From Microthrixaceae bacterium (GTDB lineage: Bacteria > Actinomycetota > Acidimicrobiia > Acidimicrobiales > Microtrichaceae), in assembly GCA_020637215.1 (NCBI GenBank), contig JACJWI010000002.1:124001-188000 (forward strand): 64,000 bases of DNA. Reading direction: 5' to 3'. The stretch's first letter is position 1, and every line of letters starts with the position of its first letter. The notes beneath the pieces are model-generated. The model had not been told where the DNA came from. It searched no databases and worked only from the letters and a program-made list of their open reading frames with translations. A program made the translations under genes and the position numbers. Positions 32,046 to 40,895 of this stretch are shown here, piece by piece.

Positions 32046-33062
32046 GTGGATCCTGCGCAGTTTCTCACCGCATCCGGGGTGATCATCGTCGCCGGGAAGG
32101 GCGGTGTGGGCAAAACCACCGTCACCGCTGCCCTGGCTGTCGCCGCGTCAGCGGTCGGGTTGCGCACCCTGATCGTCGAGGTCGAGGGCAAGGGCGGGAT
32201 GAGCTCGATGTTCTCCGCCGACGGGTTCGCCTACGACGAGGTGGAGCTGATCGCCGCGGCGGCCGACCACGCCGGGGTGCGGGCCCGCACGATCACCCCC
32301 GACGACGCGCTCCTCGACTACCTCGGCGACCGCGGGCTGCAACGGATCTCCAACCGGCTGGTGGCGACCGGACTGCTCGACATCGTGGCCACCGCGGTGC
32401 CGGGCATCCGGGACATCCTCGTGCTGGGCAAGGTCAAGCAGCTCGAGCGCAGCCGGGACCAGGACCTGATCCTCCTCGACGCCCCCGCGGCCGGCCACGC
32501 GATCACGTTCCTCCGCTCGGCGAGCGGTCTGGCCGACGCGGTCAAGGTCGGGCCCATCAACACCCAGGCCGAGGACGTGCTCGAGCTCCTCGGCGACCCG
32601 GGCCGGTGTCGGGTGGTGCTGGTCACCATCCCCGAGGAGACACCGGTCAACGAGCTCGTCGAGACCGCCTACAGCCTCGAGGACACCGTCGGCGTCGCCC
32701 TCGGCCCGGTCGTGGTCAACGGGGTGGTCCCGGACCTGGTCGGTCTCGACGTCCCGCCGGTCGAGGCCGCCGCCGCGGTCGGGACGCGCCTGCTCGACGG
32801 TGAAGCCGAGGTGCTCTCCGAGGCGGCCGCGTTCCGCCGGGCCCGGGGACGACTCCAGGACGACCAGCTGCGCCGGATGGCCGACGAGCTGCCGCTGCCG
32901 CAGCTGCACCTTCCGTTCCTGTTCACCACCGACGTCGGACCTGCTGAACTCGAGACCCTGGCCGACGCGCTCCTCGAGGCCATCCGCAACCTTCCCGACG
33001 ATCCGGCCTATGACCCGATGTCGCCGTCGGTGTCCGCCTCACCGCCATCGGGGACGCCGTGA
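32046..33062 (+). CDS. ArsA/GET3-like ATPase, first of a pair
   Basis: A 338-aa P-loop ATPase with deviant Walker A GKGGVGKTT at residues 17-25, so both signature lysines are present. LLDAPAAGHAITFLRS resembles the switch II region. It matches the position of mycobacterial Rv3679 (BagA). Its end overlaps the start of the second ATPase (GTGA), so the two probably form a heterodimer. No arsenite-binding cysteine pairs are seen, so arsenic export is unlikely. GTG 32046 has GAGGGG 5 nt upstream, and TAGTGT (32010-32015) is a possible -10. Confidence 0.88.
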   Translation: MDPAQFLTASGVIIVAGKGGVGKTTVTAALAVAASAVGLRTLIVEVEGKGGMSSMFSADGFAYDEVELIAAAADHAGVRARTITPDDALLDYLGDRGLQRISNRLVATGLLDIVATAVPGIRDILVLGKVKQLERSRDQDLILLDAPAAGHAITFLRSASGLADAVKVGPINTQAEDVLELLGDPGRCRVVLVTIPEETPVNELVETAYSLEDTVGVALGPVVVNGVVPDLVGLDVPPVEAAAAVGTRLLDGEAEVLSEAAAFRRARGRLQDDQLRRMADELPLPQLHLPFLFTTDVGPAELETLADALLEAIRNLPDDPAYDPMSPSVSASPPSGTP

Positions 33063-34264
33063 CGCCACGCACGCTCTCCGAGGTGGTCGACCGGGCATCG
33101 GTCGTCGTGTGCTGCGGATCCGGGGGGGTCGGCAAGACCACCACCGCCGCGCTGATCGCGATGCACGCCGCGCAGCAGGGTCGCCGCTCGGTGGTGGTGA
33201 CCATCGACCCGGCCCGACGACTCGCCGACGCCCTCGGTCTCCAGGGTCTGACCAACGACCCGAGCCCGATCACCGGTCCGTGGAACGAGCCGGGCGGAGC
33301 GGGCGGGTCGATGTCGGCGCTCATGCTCGACACCAAGGGAACCTTCGACGGCCTGGTCAAGCGGTACTCGGCCGATCCCGACCAGGCCGAACGCATCCTG
33401 GCCAACGCGTTCTACCGCAACATCTCCGGTGCGCTGTCGGGCACGCAGGAGTACATGGCATCGGAGAAGCTCTACGAGTTGGCTGTCGAGGGCGACTTCG
33501 ACCTGGTCGTGGTCGACACACCCCCGACCCGCAACGCCCTGGACTTCCTCGACGCGCCACAACGCCTCGCCCACTTCCTCGACCACCGGCTCTACAAGGT
33601 GCTGCTGTCACCGTCCAAGGGCATCGGGCGCGCTGTCAACGTCGCCACCCAGGCGGTGATGCGCCAGATCGCGAAGGTCGTCGGGGCCGAGGTGATCTCC
33701 GACGCCCTCGCGTTCTTCAAGGCCTTCGAGGGCATGGAGCAGGGCTTCAAGGAGCGTGCCCGGGAGGTCGACCGGCTCCTCAAGCGCCCGAGCACCGCGT
33801 TCGTGCTGGTGGCGTCGCCCCGGTCCGACACGGTGACCGAGGCCGGATTCTTCGCCGACGAGCTGGCTCGCAAGGAGATCGCCGTCCAGGGCCTCATCGT
33901 CAACCGGACCCAGCCGTCGTTCGGAGTGGCGCTCGGCGACGGTGCCGGCGAGGGCACCGATGGTCCGGTCCGGGTCGCCCTGAGCGCGTCTGCGGTTCGG
34001 GCCCGGGCCGAGACGCTGGCCGGCACCGCCCTGGGCGACCACTACCGCTGCCTGGCCGACTCGCTGCACCTGGCCGCGGGTGAGGCCGAGCACCTGGCCG
34101 GTCTGGCCGAGCGGGTCACCCCGGCGCCGGTGGTGAAGGTGCCGGTGCAGCCCTTCGAGGTCAGCGACCTCGAGTCGCTGCGGACGCTGGCCGCCGTCGT
34201 CTTCGCCGACACCTCCGACGGTTACGGTGCCGGCGATTCCGATGCGCAGCAGGCCCACGACTAG
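33059..34264 (+). CDS. ArsA/GET3-like ATPase, second of a pair
   Basis: A 401-aa partner of the preceding ATPase, Rv3680 (BagB)-like. Its P-loop CGSGGVGKTT (19-28) keeps the Walker lysine but has Ser where the first protein has the signature lysine, so the two subunits are asymmetric. IDPARRLADALGLQGL and VVVDTPPTRNALDFLDAP match the switch regions. A helical C-terminal extension ends in an acidic tail. The mycobacterial pair is associated with glycerol tolerance and granule-like complexes. The GTG start overlaps the previous stop. Confidence 0.88.
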   Translation: MTPRTLSEVVDRASVVVCCGSGGVGKTTTAALIAMHAAQQGRRSVVVTIDPARRLADALGLQGLTNDPSPITGPWNEPGGAGGSMSALMLDTKGTFDGLVKRYSADPDQAERILANAFYRNISGALSGTQEYMASEKLYELAVEGDFDLVVVDTPPTRNALDFLDAPQRLAHFLDHRLYKVLLSPSKGIGRAVNVATQAVMRQIAKVVGAEVISDALAFFKAFEGMEQGFKERAREVDRLLKRPSTAFVLVASPRSDTVTEAGFFADELARKEIAVQGLIVNRTQPSFGVALGDGAGEGTDGPVRVALSASAVRARAETLAGTALGDHYRCLADSLHLAAGEAEHLAGLAERVTPAPVVKVPVQPFEVSDLESLRTLAAVVFADTSDGYGAGDSDAQQAHD

Positions 34265-34274
34265 CGTCGGTGCC

Positions 34275-34670
34275 GTGACGACGTACCTCATCGCGACGGA
34301 CTCCGACGACCTGTTCGGACTCCTCGACGCCGCGATCGGCGGGACCGCGTCGCTGGTCCGGGTGAGCAGCGGCCAGGCCGTCCGACCGGCGGTGCGGGAG
34401 CTCGACCCCGACCTGGTCGTCCTCGACCTGCAGATCGGGACCATGGGGGCCATGGCGGTGTGCAAGGACCTGCGCCTGGAAGAGGGCGCCGGCCGCCTGC
34501 CCCGTCAGAACGTGTTGATGCTGCTCGACCGACCCGCCGACGTCTTCCTTGCCGACCGCAGCGGCGCCGACGGTTGGGTGACCAAGCCGATCGATCCGCT
34601 GCAGGTCCGGCGGGCGGCCCGGGCCGTCGTGGCCGGCGACGGCTACCGACACCAGCCCTCTCCCGCCTGA
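34275..34670 (+). CDS. Single-domain response regulator
   Basis: A 131-aa stand-alone receiver. The acidic pair lies in ATDSDD (8-12), the phospho-acceptor is Asp51 in VVLDLQIG, and Lys104 sits in WVTKPID. The switch Thr/Ser after strand 4 is replaced (NVLMLLDR), hinting at weakened signalling. There is no output domain and no kinase nearby. GTG 34275 has TAGCGT 7 nt upstream (34262-34267), overlapping the stop codon of the ATPase gene, so it probably has its own leaderless transcript. Confidence 0.85.
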   Translation: MTTYLIATDSDDLFGLLDAAIGGTASLVRVSSGQAVRPAVRELDPDLVVLDLQIGTMGAMAVCKDLRLEEGAGRLPRQNVLMLLDRPADVFLADRSGADGWVTKPIDPLQVRRAARAVVAGDGYRHQPSPA

Positions 34671-34727
34671 GGCGGCCTCCGCGGCATCGTCGCCGAAGCG
34701 GGTTTCTCGGGACGCGGCGGCGAGAAC

Positions 34728-34733
34728 TACGAT
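34728..34733 (+). promoter_or_regulatory. Likely -10 of tRNA-Pro
   Basis: TACGAT places a transcription start near 34740, five bases before the mature tRNA. The -35 region (about 34703-34710) is weak. Confidence 0.5.
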
Positions 34734-34744
34734 GACGTCTCCTT

Positions 34745-34821
34745 CGGGTGGTGGCGCAGTTTGGCAGCGCGCCTCGTTCGGGACGAGGAGGCCGGGAGTT
34801 CAAATCTCCCCCACCCGACCA
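34745..34821 (+). tRNA. tRNA-Pro (anticodon CGG)
   Basis: The acceptor stem is CGGGTGG/CCACCCG. The anticodon stem CCTCG/CGAGG encloses TTCGGGA (anticodon CGG), and the T loop is TTCAAAT. Discriminator A and CCA are encoded (34818-34821). A strong hairpin follows 4 nt later. Confidence 0.95.
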
Positions 34822-34825
34822 ACCG

Positions 34826-34857
34826 CACCCGGTCCCCGCCTCGCCGGGGGCCGGGTG
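34826..34857 (+). terminator. Terminator hairpin after tRNA-Pro
   Basis: CACCCGG (34826-34832) pairs with CCGGGTG (34851-34857), and an inner CCCCG/CGGGG stem extends it to about 12 bp. There is no T-run beyond it, only TCGTGCACTT. Confidence 0.7.
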
Positions 34858-34933
34858 TCGTGCACTTCACCCTGATCGGGTTTCTCGACGTCGAAGTTCA
34901 AGGTGGGTTCCGGCTCGCGCCGATGGATCCTCC

Positions 34934-35440
34934 GTGGCTGCTGAACTCGACACCACCGAACCGATCGCCCTCGACCGCGGACGGGTCCCCCGACGTCGAC
35001 GGGGCGTTGTCGCCGTCGTGGCGGTCGTCCTCGCCGTGCTCGTGTCGGGGGCGCTCACCGCGTGCGAGAGCAACAAGGCCGAGCTCGACGCCGTGCGCAA
35101 CGCCGTCAACGCCAGCCGCGCCCAGGCCGGACTTCCGGCCCTGCGTGAGAACGTGACGCTCGACGTCAAGGCCGACGGCTGGGCGCGGACGCTGCGTGAC
35201 TCGTGTCGGATCTGGCACTCGAGGCTGTCCGACGGCGCCCCCAGGGAGTGGCGCAAGCTCGGCGAGAACGTCGGAATGGGCGGCAGCATCGACCAGATCC
35301 ACGTGGCGTACATGAACTCGCCCGGCCACCGGGCCAACATCCTCGATCCCGCCTTCAACCAGATCGGGACCGCGGCGGTGTGGGGAACCTGCAACGGGAT
35401 GCGCACCCTGTTCACCGTCCACGTGTTCATGAAGGGCTGA
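34934..35440 (+). CDS. CAP/SCP-domain lipoprotein
   Basis: A 168-aa exported protein. A basic stretch (RVPRRRRG), a hydrophobic segment and the lipobox GALTAC (Cys44) mark a lipoprotein. The mature part is a short CAP domain: NASRAQAGLPALR, WHSRLSDG, LGENVGMG and SPGHRANILDPAFNQIG carry the conserved His, Glu and the SPGHR signature. The bacterial role is not settled; cell-surface binding or metal/lipid interaction is typical. GTG 34934 is chosen because it gives a normal-length n-region; no clear Shine-Dalgarno is present. Confidence 0.85.
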   Translation: MAAELDTTEPIALDRGRVPRRRRGVVAVVAVVLAVLVSGALTACESNKAELDAVRNAVNASRAQAGLPALRENVTLDVKADGWARTLRDSCRIWHSRLSDGAPREWRKLGENVGMGGSIDQIHVAYMNSPGHRANILDPAFNQIGTAAVWGTCNGMRTLFTVHVFMKG

Positions 35441-35479
35441 CCGGGGGTTCCCGCTCCGCTCCGCAGTACCGTCGGCGCC

Positions 35480-35734
35480 ATGGAGATCGTGGCGTTCCAA
35501 CGGCTGATGGAGGACCTCTACGGCGACAGCGACCGCCAGCGCGGCGTCCCGTCGACGGTGGCGTGGCTCTGCGAGGAGGTCGGCGAGCTCGCCCAGGCGG
35601 TCCGCAAGGGCAGCGTCGAGGATCAGCTGCACGAGCTCGGCGACGTGCTGGCCTGGGTGGCGTCGCTCGCCAACCAGCTCGGCCTGTCGCTCGAGGACGC
35701 GGCCGACCGCTACGTCACCGATCCGCCCGTCTGA
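35480..35734 (+). CDS. MazG-like nucleotide pyrophosphohydrolase
   Basis: An 84-aa all-alpha NTP-PPase. The metal-binding set is EE-X2-E (Glu32, Glu33, Glu36 in CEEVGELAQ) followed by E-X2-D (Glu52, Asp55 in HELGDVLAW). It should hydrolyse a (d)NTP to the monophosphate and pyrophosphate; the exact nucleotide is unknown. The size matches single-domain MazG relatives. ATG 35480 has TACCGT 7 nt upstream (35467-35472), suggesting leaderless transcription. Confidence 0.9.
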   Translation: MEIVAFQRLMEDLYGDSDRQRGVPSTVAWLCEEVGELAQAVRKGSVEDQLHELGDVLAWVASLANQLGLSLEDAADRYVTDPPV

Positions 35735-35792
35735 GCCCGGACGTCCGCCAGCGGTCCGCCCGCCGGCGCGGCGACGGCCCTACGGTCACGAC

Positions 35793-36176
35793 GTGGATCT
35801 CCACGAGGTGGTGGACGACGTCGTCTCGGTCATCGAGGCCGTCGGCGTGGTGGTGCTCGTCGTCGGCGCGGCCCTCGCGTTCATCACGTCGGGCCGGGAG
35901 CTGCTGCGCCGCTCGGGACCACCGGGAACGGGCGCCTACGACGACCTGCGCCGCAACCTCGCCCGTGTGATCCTGCTCGGCCTCGAGGTGCTGATCCTGG
36001 CTGACATCATCAAGACGATCGTCGTGGACCAGACCCCCCAGAGCGTGGCGGTGCTCGGGATCATCGTGGTCGTCCGCATCGTCCTGTCCTGGTCGCTACA
36101 GGTCGAGATCGAGGGCACGTGGCCGTGGGCGCGGTGGCGGACCGGCACCGCGGCCGCACCGGACCGCACGGACTGA
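35793..36176 (+). CDS. DUF1622 membrane protein
   Basis: A 127-aa protein with three hydrophobic helices (about 13-33, 55-75, 82-100), the conserved YDDLRRNLARVILLGLEVLI and ADIIKTI of DUF1622. No function is established for this family. GTG 35793 has TACGGT 6 nt upstream (35781-35786). It converges on asd. Confidence 0.85.
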   Translation: MDLHEVVDDVVSVIEAVGVVVLVVGAALAFITSGRELLRRSGPPGTGAYDDLRRNLARVILLGLEVLILADIIKTIVVDQTPQSVAVLGIIVVVRIVLSWSLQVEIEGTWPWARWRTGTAAAPDRTD

Positions 36177-36193
36177 CCGTGATCGCCTTCTGG

Positions 36194-36224
36194 CCGGTCG
36201 CTGATCTGACCGGTCGCTGATCTG
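36194..36224. repeat. Tandem 16-bp duplication between convergent genes
   Basis: CCGGTCGCTGATCTG occurs at 36194-36208 and 36210-36224 with a one-base spacer, in the 65-nt gap between DUF1622 and asd. Nothing else is visible in the gap. Confidence 0.8.
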
Positions 36225-36241
36225 GGCGGGCCGCCGGCCGG

Positions 36242-37321
36242 TCAGCCCTGGCGGGCGATGAGCTCCTCGGCGATCTGGATCGCGTTCAGCGCGGCGCCCT
36301 TGCGCAGGTTGTCGTTGGAGACGAACAGCGCCAGGCCGTGCTCGACCCCCGGATCCCGACGGATGCGTCCGACGTAGGACGGGTCCCGGCCAGCCGCGTC
36401 GAGCGGGGTGGGCACGTCGGCCAGGGCGACGCCCGGAGCGGTGGCGAGGACCTCACGGGCCCGCTCCGGCGACAGGTCCCGTTCGAACTCGGCGTTGATC
36501 GACAGCGAGTGGCCGGTGAACACCGGCACCCTCACGCAGGTCCCCGACACCGCCAGGTCGGGCAGGTCGAGGATCTTGCGGCTCTCGTTGCGGAGCTTCT
36601 GCTCCTCGTCGGTCTCCTCGGAGCCGTCGTCGACGACCGTTCCGGCCAGCGGCAGGACGTTGAACGCGATGGTGCGGGCGAACTTCTCCGGCGCCGGGAA
36701 GGCCACCGCGCCGCCGTCGTAGGTGAGCTCGGGGCCCTTGGTCCCCACCGCCTGCGCCTGGCGGTCGAGCTCCTCCACACCGGCCAGTCCGCCGCCCGAG
36801 ACCGCCTGGTAGGTGCTGACGACCAGACGCCTCAGCCCGGCCTCGACCGCCAGGGGCTTGAGCACCGGCATGGCCGCCATCGTGGTGCAGTTGGGGTTGG
36901 CGACGATCCCCCGAGGGATGTCGTCGAGGGCGTGTGGGTTCACCTCGGCGACCACCAACGGCACGGTCGGGTCTATCCGCCACGCCGAGGAGTTGTCGAT
37001 CACCGTCGCACCCGCGGCCGCCACGCGGTCCGCGTACTCCCGCGACGACGTGGCTCCGGCCGAGAACAGAGCGATGTCCAGACCGGCGAAGTCCGCCGTC
37101 GCGGTGTCCTCGACCTCGACCTGGGTGTCCTTCCACGGCAGGAGCGTCCCGGCGGACCGTGCCGAGGCGAAGTAGCGGATCGAAGCGACCGGGAGGCCAC
37201 GCTGCGCCAGGAGGGTGCGCATCACACCTCCGACCTGGCCGGTGGCGCCGAACACGCCGATGTGACGAGGTCGTGCGCCGGAGAGGTCGGGACCGGCGAT
37301 GGCGTCGGGGTGGGTGGACAT
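36242..37321 (-). CDS. asd: Aspartate-semialdehyde dehydrogenase
   Basis: A 359-aa enzyme making aspartate semialdehyde for lysine, threonine and methionine. The NADP loop is FGATGQVGGVM (24-34), the catalytic thiol is Cys145 in NPNCTTM, and VSTYQAVSGGG and VPVFTGHSLSINAEF follow. Its partner lysC lies 1.3 kb away on the same strand with hemW between them on the other strand. ATG 37321 has TAGCCT 7 nt upstream (37334 to 37329), so a leaderless mRNA is likely. Confidence 0.95.
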   Translation of the reverse strand: MSTHPDAIAGPDLSGARPRHIGVFGATGQVGGVMRTLLAQRGLPVASIRYFASARSAGTLLPWKDTQVEVEDTATADFAGLDIALFSAGATSSREYADRVAAAGATVIDNSSAWRIDPTVPLVVAEVNPHALDDIPRGIVANPNCTTMAAMPVLKPLAVEAGLRRLVVSTYQAVSGGGLAGVEELDRQAQAVGTKGPELTYDGGAVAFPAPEKFARTIAFNVLPLAGTVVDDGSEETDEEQKLRNESRKILDLPDLAVSGTCVRVPVFTGHSLSINAEFERDLSPERAREVLATAPGVALADVPTPLDAAGRDPSYVGRIRRDPGVEHGLALFVSNDNLRKGAALNAIQIAEELIARQG

Positions 37322-37387
37322 GGCCCCCAGGCTACGGGTCGGTGTCGGATCGGACCCAACGGGTATCGACGCGCGAGAGTCAACCTG

Positions 37388-38533
37388 ATGGCGTTCGGGC
37401 TCTACATCCACGTCCCGTTCTGCGCCCGTCGCTGCGGCTACTGCTCCTTCGTCACCTACGCCCCCGGCGAGCTGACCGCGTCGCAGACCCACCGCCGGTG
37501 GGCCGAGGCGGCCGTCGCCGAGGTCGGCGTCGCGGCGGCCGGGCTCGGCGGCCACGACGACTCGGAGCCGACGGTCGTCGACACCATCTACTTCGGGGGC
37601 GGCACCCCGACCGCGGTCGACCCCGCCCTGCTCGCCGGCGTCCTCGACGCGGTGCGCGAGCGGTTCGCGGTGGCCGGCGACGTCGAGATCTCCGTGGAGG
37701 CCAACCCCGACGGCCTGGCGCCGGGAACCCTCGAGTCGTTGGCCGGTCTCGGAGTGCGCCGTGTGTCGTTCGGAATGCAGAGCGTGGTTCCCCGGGTCCT
37801 GGCGCTGCTCGACCGGACCCACGACCCGGAGTCGGTACCCGCCGCAGTGGCCGCAGCCCGCGCCGCCGGAATCCCGAGCGTGTCGTTGGACCTGATCGCC
37901 GGGACGCCCGGCGAGACCGATGTGGACTGGGCCAACACCGTCGCCGCGGCGTTGGCGATGCACCCCGACCACCTGTCGGCGTACTCGCTCGGCATCGAAG
38001 GCGGCACCCGGCTGGCCGCCCGTGTACGCCGTGGCGATCTGGTCGAGCCGTCACCGGACGAGGCGGCTTCGCGCTACGAGCACCTCGACGCGGCGGCCTC
38101 CTCCGCTGGTCTGAGCTGGTACGAGGTGTCCAACTGGGCCCGGACCACGGCGGATCGCTGTCGCCACAACCTCGGCTACTGGCGGGACGACGACTGGTGG
38201 GGCATCGGTCCCGGGGCCCACTCACACATCGACGGGCGCCGTTGGTGGAACCACTCCGGCCTGGACGACTGGAGCACCGAGGCGCTTGCGGGCCGGGTGC
38301 CCGCCGCCGGCTCCGAGACGCCGACCGCGGAGGAGCGGCTGACCGAGCACATCATGCTCGGCATCCGTCTCCCCGAGGGGATCTCCACCGATCGGGTCAC
38401 CGACGGGTCGGTCGACTCGCTCGTCGACGACGGCCTCGTACGTCGCCTGCCCGGACCGACCCAGCGGATCGCCCTGACCCTCAGGGGGCGTCTGCTCGCC
38501 GACCTGGTCGTCCGTCGACTCCGTTGGGGCTGA
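37388..38533 (+). CDS. hemW: HemW-like radical SAM protein
   Basis: A 381-aa protein. The radical SAM motif CX3CX2C is Cys12, Cys16, Cys19 in FCARRCGYC. FGGGTPT, VSVEANPDG and SFGMQSVV match the core, and WWGIGPGAHSH is the HemW hallmark. It is a heme chaperone, not a true coproporphyrinogen oxidase. It diverges from asd with 66 nt between. No obvious Shine-Dalgarno is present. Confidence 0.92.
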   Translation: MAFGLYIHVPFCARRCGYCSFVTYAPGELTASQTHRRWAEAAVAEVGVAAAGLGGHDDSEPTVVDTIYFGGGTPTAVDPALLAGVLDAVRERFAVAGDVEISVEANPDGLAPGTLESLAGLGVRRVSFGMQSVVPRVLALLDRTHDPESVPAAVAAARAAGIPSVSLDLIAGTPGETDVDWANTVAAALAMHPDHLSAYSLGIEGGTRLAARVRRGDLVEPSPDEAASRYEHLDAAASSAGLSWYEVSNWARTTADRCRHNLGYWRDDDWWGIGPGAHSHIDGRRWWNHSGLDDWSTEALAGRVPAAGSETPTAEERLTEHIMLGIRLPEGISTDRVTDGSVDSLVDDGLVRRLPGPTQRIALTLRGRLLADLVVRRLRWG

Positions 38534-38634
38534 CCCAGCTCAGGTTCCCATGACCCCTCGCGTTCTCATGACAACTGAGTACCGCCGGTGTCGTGACTTG
38601 TCGTCAGAAACCGGGGTGAGGGTGGGGGATGGGG

Positions 38635-39858
38635 TCAGAAGGTCGTGGACTCGAGCTCGTAGGCGTCGTGGAGGACCTGCACCGCCCGGTCCGAGTCGGC
38701 CTCGGCGATCACGCAACTGATCCGGATGGCCGAGGTCGAGATCATCTCGATGTTGATCCCGTTGTCGGCCAGCACCTGGAACATGGTCGCGGCCACGCCC
38801 GGGTTGGACTTCATGCCGGCGCCGATCACGCTGACCTTTGCGATCGCGCGGTCGGTCACCACCGCCGCCGCACCCACCTCGGCGGCGCGCTCCTCGCACA
38901 CCGCGATCGCGTCGTCGATCTGGGCGTGAGGAACGGTGAAGGAGATGTCGGTCACGCCGCCCTCGGACACGTTCTGCACGATCATGTCGACGTTGACGTC
39001 CGCGTCGGCCAGGGACCGGAACAGCGTGGCGGCCACGCCGGGTCGGTCCGGGACCCCGGTCACGGTGATCTTGGCCTCGGAGTCGTCGGCCTGCACGGCT
39101 CGGATGAGCGCGTCCTCCATGTCGGGATCCTCCTCGATGACCCACGTGCCCGGCTCCCAGGTGAAGGCGGAGCGGACGTGGAGCGGGACCTTGTGGCGAT
39201 GGGCGTACTCGACCGATCGCATGGCGGGCTTGGGGCAGCCCGCGGCGGTCATCTCGAGCATCTCGTCGAAGGTGATGCGGTGCATCCGCCGCGCCGTCGA
39301 CACGACCCGGGGATCGGTGGTGAACACCCCCGACACGTCGGTGTACAGCTCGCAGGCGTCGGCACCGAGGGCGTAGGCCAGCGCGACGGCCGTGGTGTCG
39401 GATCCGCCGCGACCCAGGAACGTCACGTCGTTGTCGGTCGACACGCCCTGGGCGCCGGCGACGACCGGGACCCGCCCGGCGGCGACCGCGGCACGGATCC
39501 GATCGGCGCGGACGTCGGTGATCTTGGCGTTGGTGTGGTTGGTGTCGGTCACGAACCCGGCCTGGCTGCCGGTGTAGCTCTCGGACCCGACGCCCCGCTC
39601 GGCCAGGGCCATGGCCACCAGGGCGATCGACTTCCGCTCGCCCGCGGTGATCAGCATGTCCATCTCGCGGCCGGGCGGACGCGACGACACCTCGCCGGCC
39701 AGGCGGAGCAGCTCGTCGGTCTCCTTGCCCATGGCCGACACGACGAGCACGACGTCGTCGCCGCGGCGACGACAGCGGGCGACGTGGTCGGCGACCTCGC
39801 GGATCCGCTCGGGATCGCCCACGGAGGTCCCGCCGAACTTCTGGACCAGGAGAGCCAC
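38635..39858 (-). CDS. lysC: Aspartokinase
   Basis: A 407-aa enzyme phosphorylating aspartate, the first step to lysine, threonine and methionine. KFGGTSV (7-13) and GRGGSDTTAVALA mark the kinase domain, and two ACT domains follow (ITVTGVPDRPGVAATLF; VSVIGAGMKSNPGVAATMF), predicting amino-acid feedback. An internal start making a separate regulatory beta chain, as in Corynebacterium, is possible but not proven. GTG 39858 has TACCGT 8 nt upstream (39872 to 39867). Confidence 0.95.
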   Translation of the reverse strand: MALLVQKFGGTSVGDPERIREVADHVARCRRRGDDVVLVVSAMGKETDELLRLAGEVSSRPPGREMDMLITAGERKSIALVAMALAERGVGSESYTGSQAGFVTDTNHTNAKITDVRADRIRAAVAAGRVPVVAGAQGVSTDNDVTFLGRGGSDTTAVALAYALGADACELYTDVSGVFTTDPRVVSTARRMHRITFDEMLEMTAAGCPKPAMRSVEYAHRHKVPLHVRSAFTWEPGTWVIEEDPDMEDALIRAVQADDSEAKITVTGVPDRPGVAATLFRSLADADVNVDMIVQNVSEGGVTDISFTVPHAQIDDAIAVCEERAAEVGAAAVVTDRAIAKVSVIGAGMKSNPGVAATMFQVLADNGINIEMISTSAIRISCVIAEADSDRAVQVLHDAYELESTTF

Positions 39859-40011
39859 GGCGGCCCACGGTACTCGTCGCGCCTCGCTGCTCCCCCAACC
39901 GGATCGCCCGTCGGGACGCCTCGGCCCGGCTCACCGGCCGGGCCCGAGCCACCGGTGGCGACGGAGCGGCCGACTCGGAGGCGGTCCACCGGTTCGCTAC
40001 TGTCGCCCGCC

Positions 40012-40866
40012 GTGGGAACCAGCGCCGAGAAGCACGCCCGTCAGAAGCAGGCCCGCTCCAGCAAGCTGCAGGAGGCGACGGTCCGCGCTCGCCAGTCGTC
40101 GCGCCGTCGGCGGTTGGTCACCGTGATCGGGGTCCTCCTGGGGGTCGGGATCATCGTCGCCGGGGTGTGGATCCTCACCGGTTCCGGAGACGACGACACC
40201 GCGGAGGGGTCGACCACCACGACGACGGCGGGCGACTCCACCACCACGACCGCGGCGGACGCCGCCGAGCTGCCCCGCCCGCCCGAAGGGATCACGCTGA
40301 CCGAGAAGACCCCGTGTCCTCCGGCCGCGGGAACCGAGAAGCGCGTGGAACGCTTCGCCGGCCCACCACCGACCTGCATCGACCCCGATGCCAGCTACAC
40401 CGCCACGTTCTCGACCACCAAGGGCGACTTCACCGCCACGTTGGACTCGAAGAAGGCCCCGGTGTCGGTCAACAACTTCGTGGTGCTGTCCCGCTACCAC
40501 TTCTACGACGGCGTCCCGTTCCACCGCATCGTGCCCGGCTTCGTCATCCAGGCCGGTGACGGCGACGGCGACCCGTGGGGCAACAACGACCTGGGCTACA
40601 GCATCCACGACGAGCTGCCGGCCTCGTCCGCCGAGTACGTGGACTACTCGCTCGCCATGGCCAACTCGGGTCCGAACACCAACGGCAGCCAGTTCTTCGT
40701 GGTGCTGCCCGGCGGCGGGGCGCAGCTGCAGCCGAACTACTCGTGGTTCGGCCAGGTCACCCAGGGTCAGGACGTGGTGGCCGCGATCGGCGCCCTCGGC
40801 AACGCCGAGCAGAAGCCGACCGAGGCCGTCGTCATCAACTCGGTGCGCATCGACGAGACGGAGTAG
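40012..40866 (+). CDS. Membrane-anchored cyclophilin-type peptidyl-prolyl isomerase
   Basis: A 284-aa protein. A basic cytosolic head (about 40 aa), one transmembrane helix (40-62) and a Thr-rich linker place the cyclophilin domain outside the membrane. The domain shows NNFVVLSRYHFYDGVPFHR, GFVIQAGDGDGDPWG, then LAMANSGPNTNGSQFFV, with the active-site Arg and Gln. It likely assists folding of exported proteins. GTG 40012 has TACTGT 8 nt upstream (39998-40003), indicating a leaderless mRNA. Confidence 0.92.
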   Translation: MGTSAEKHARQKQARSSKLQEATVRARQSSRRRRLVTVIGVLLGVGIIVAGVWILTGSGDDDTAEGSTTTTTAGDSTTTTAADAAELPRPPEGITLTEKTPCPPAAGTEKRVERFAGPPPTCIDPDASYTATFSTTKGDFTATLDSKKAPVSVNNFVVLSRYHFYDGVPFHRIVPGFVIQAGDGDGDPWGNNDLGYSIHDELPASSAEYVDYSLAMANSGPNTNGSQFFVVLPGGGAQLQPNYSWFGQVTQGQDVVAAIGALGNAEQKPTEAVVINSVRIDETE

Positions 40867-40895
40867 CCGAGACCGAGGAGATCCACGTTCCCGGC

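Noticed and set aside
32046..34264. Arsenite efflux pump genes (arsA)
   Set aside because: No arsenite-binding cysteine sets and no arsB/arsR neighbours; the pair fits the mycobacterial Rv3679/Rv3680 type.
38563..38610. Imperfect inverted repeat (TTCTCATGACAA against TTGTCGTCAGAA) between hemW and lysC
   Set aside because: Pairing has many mismatches; it may be a weak bidirectional terminator but does not meet a reasonable standard.
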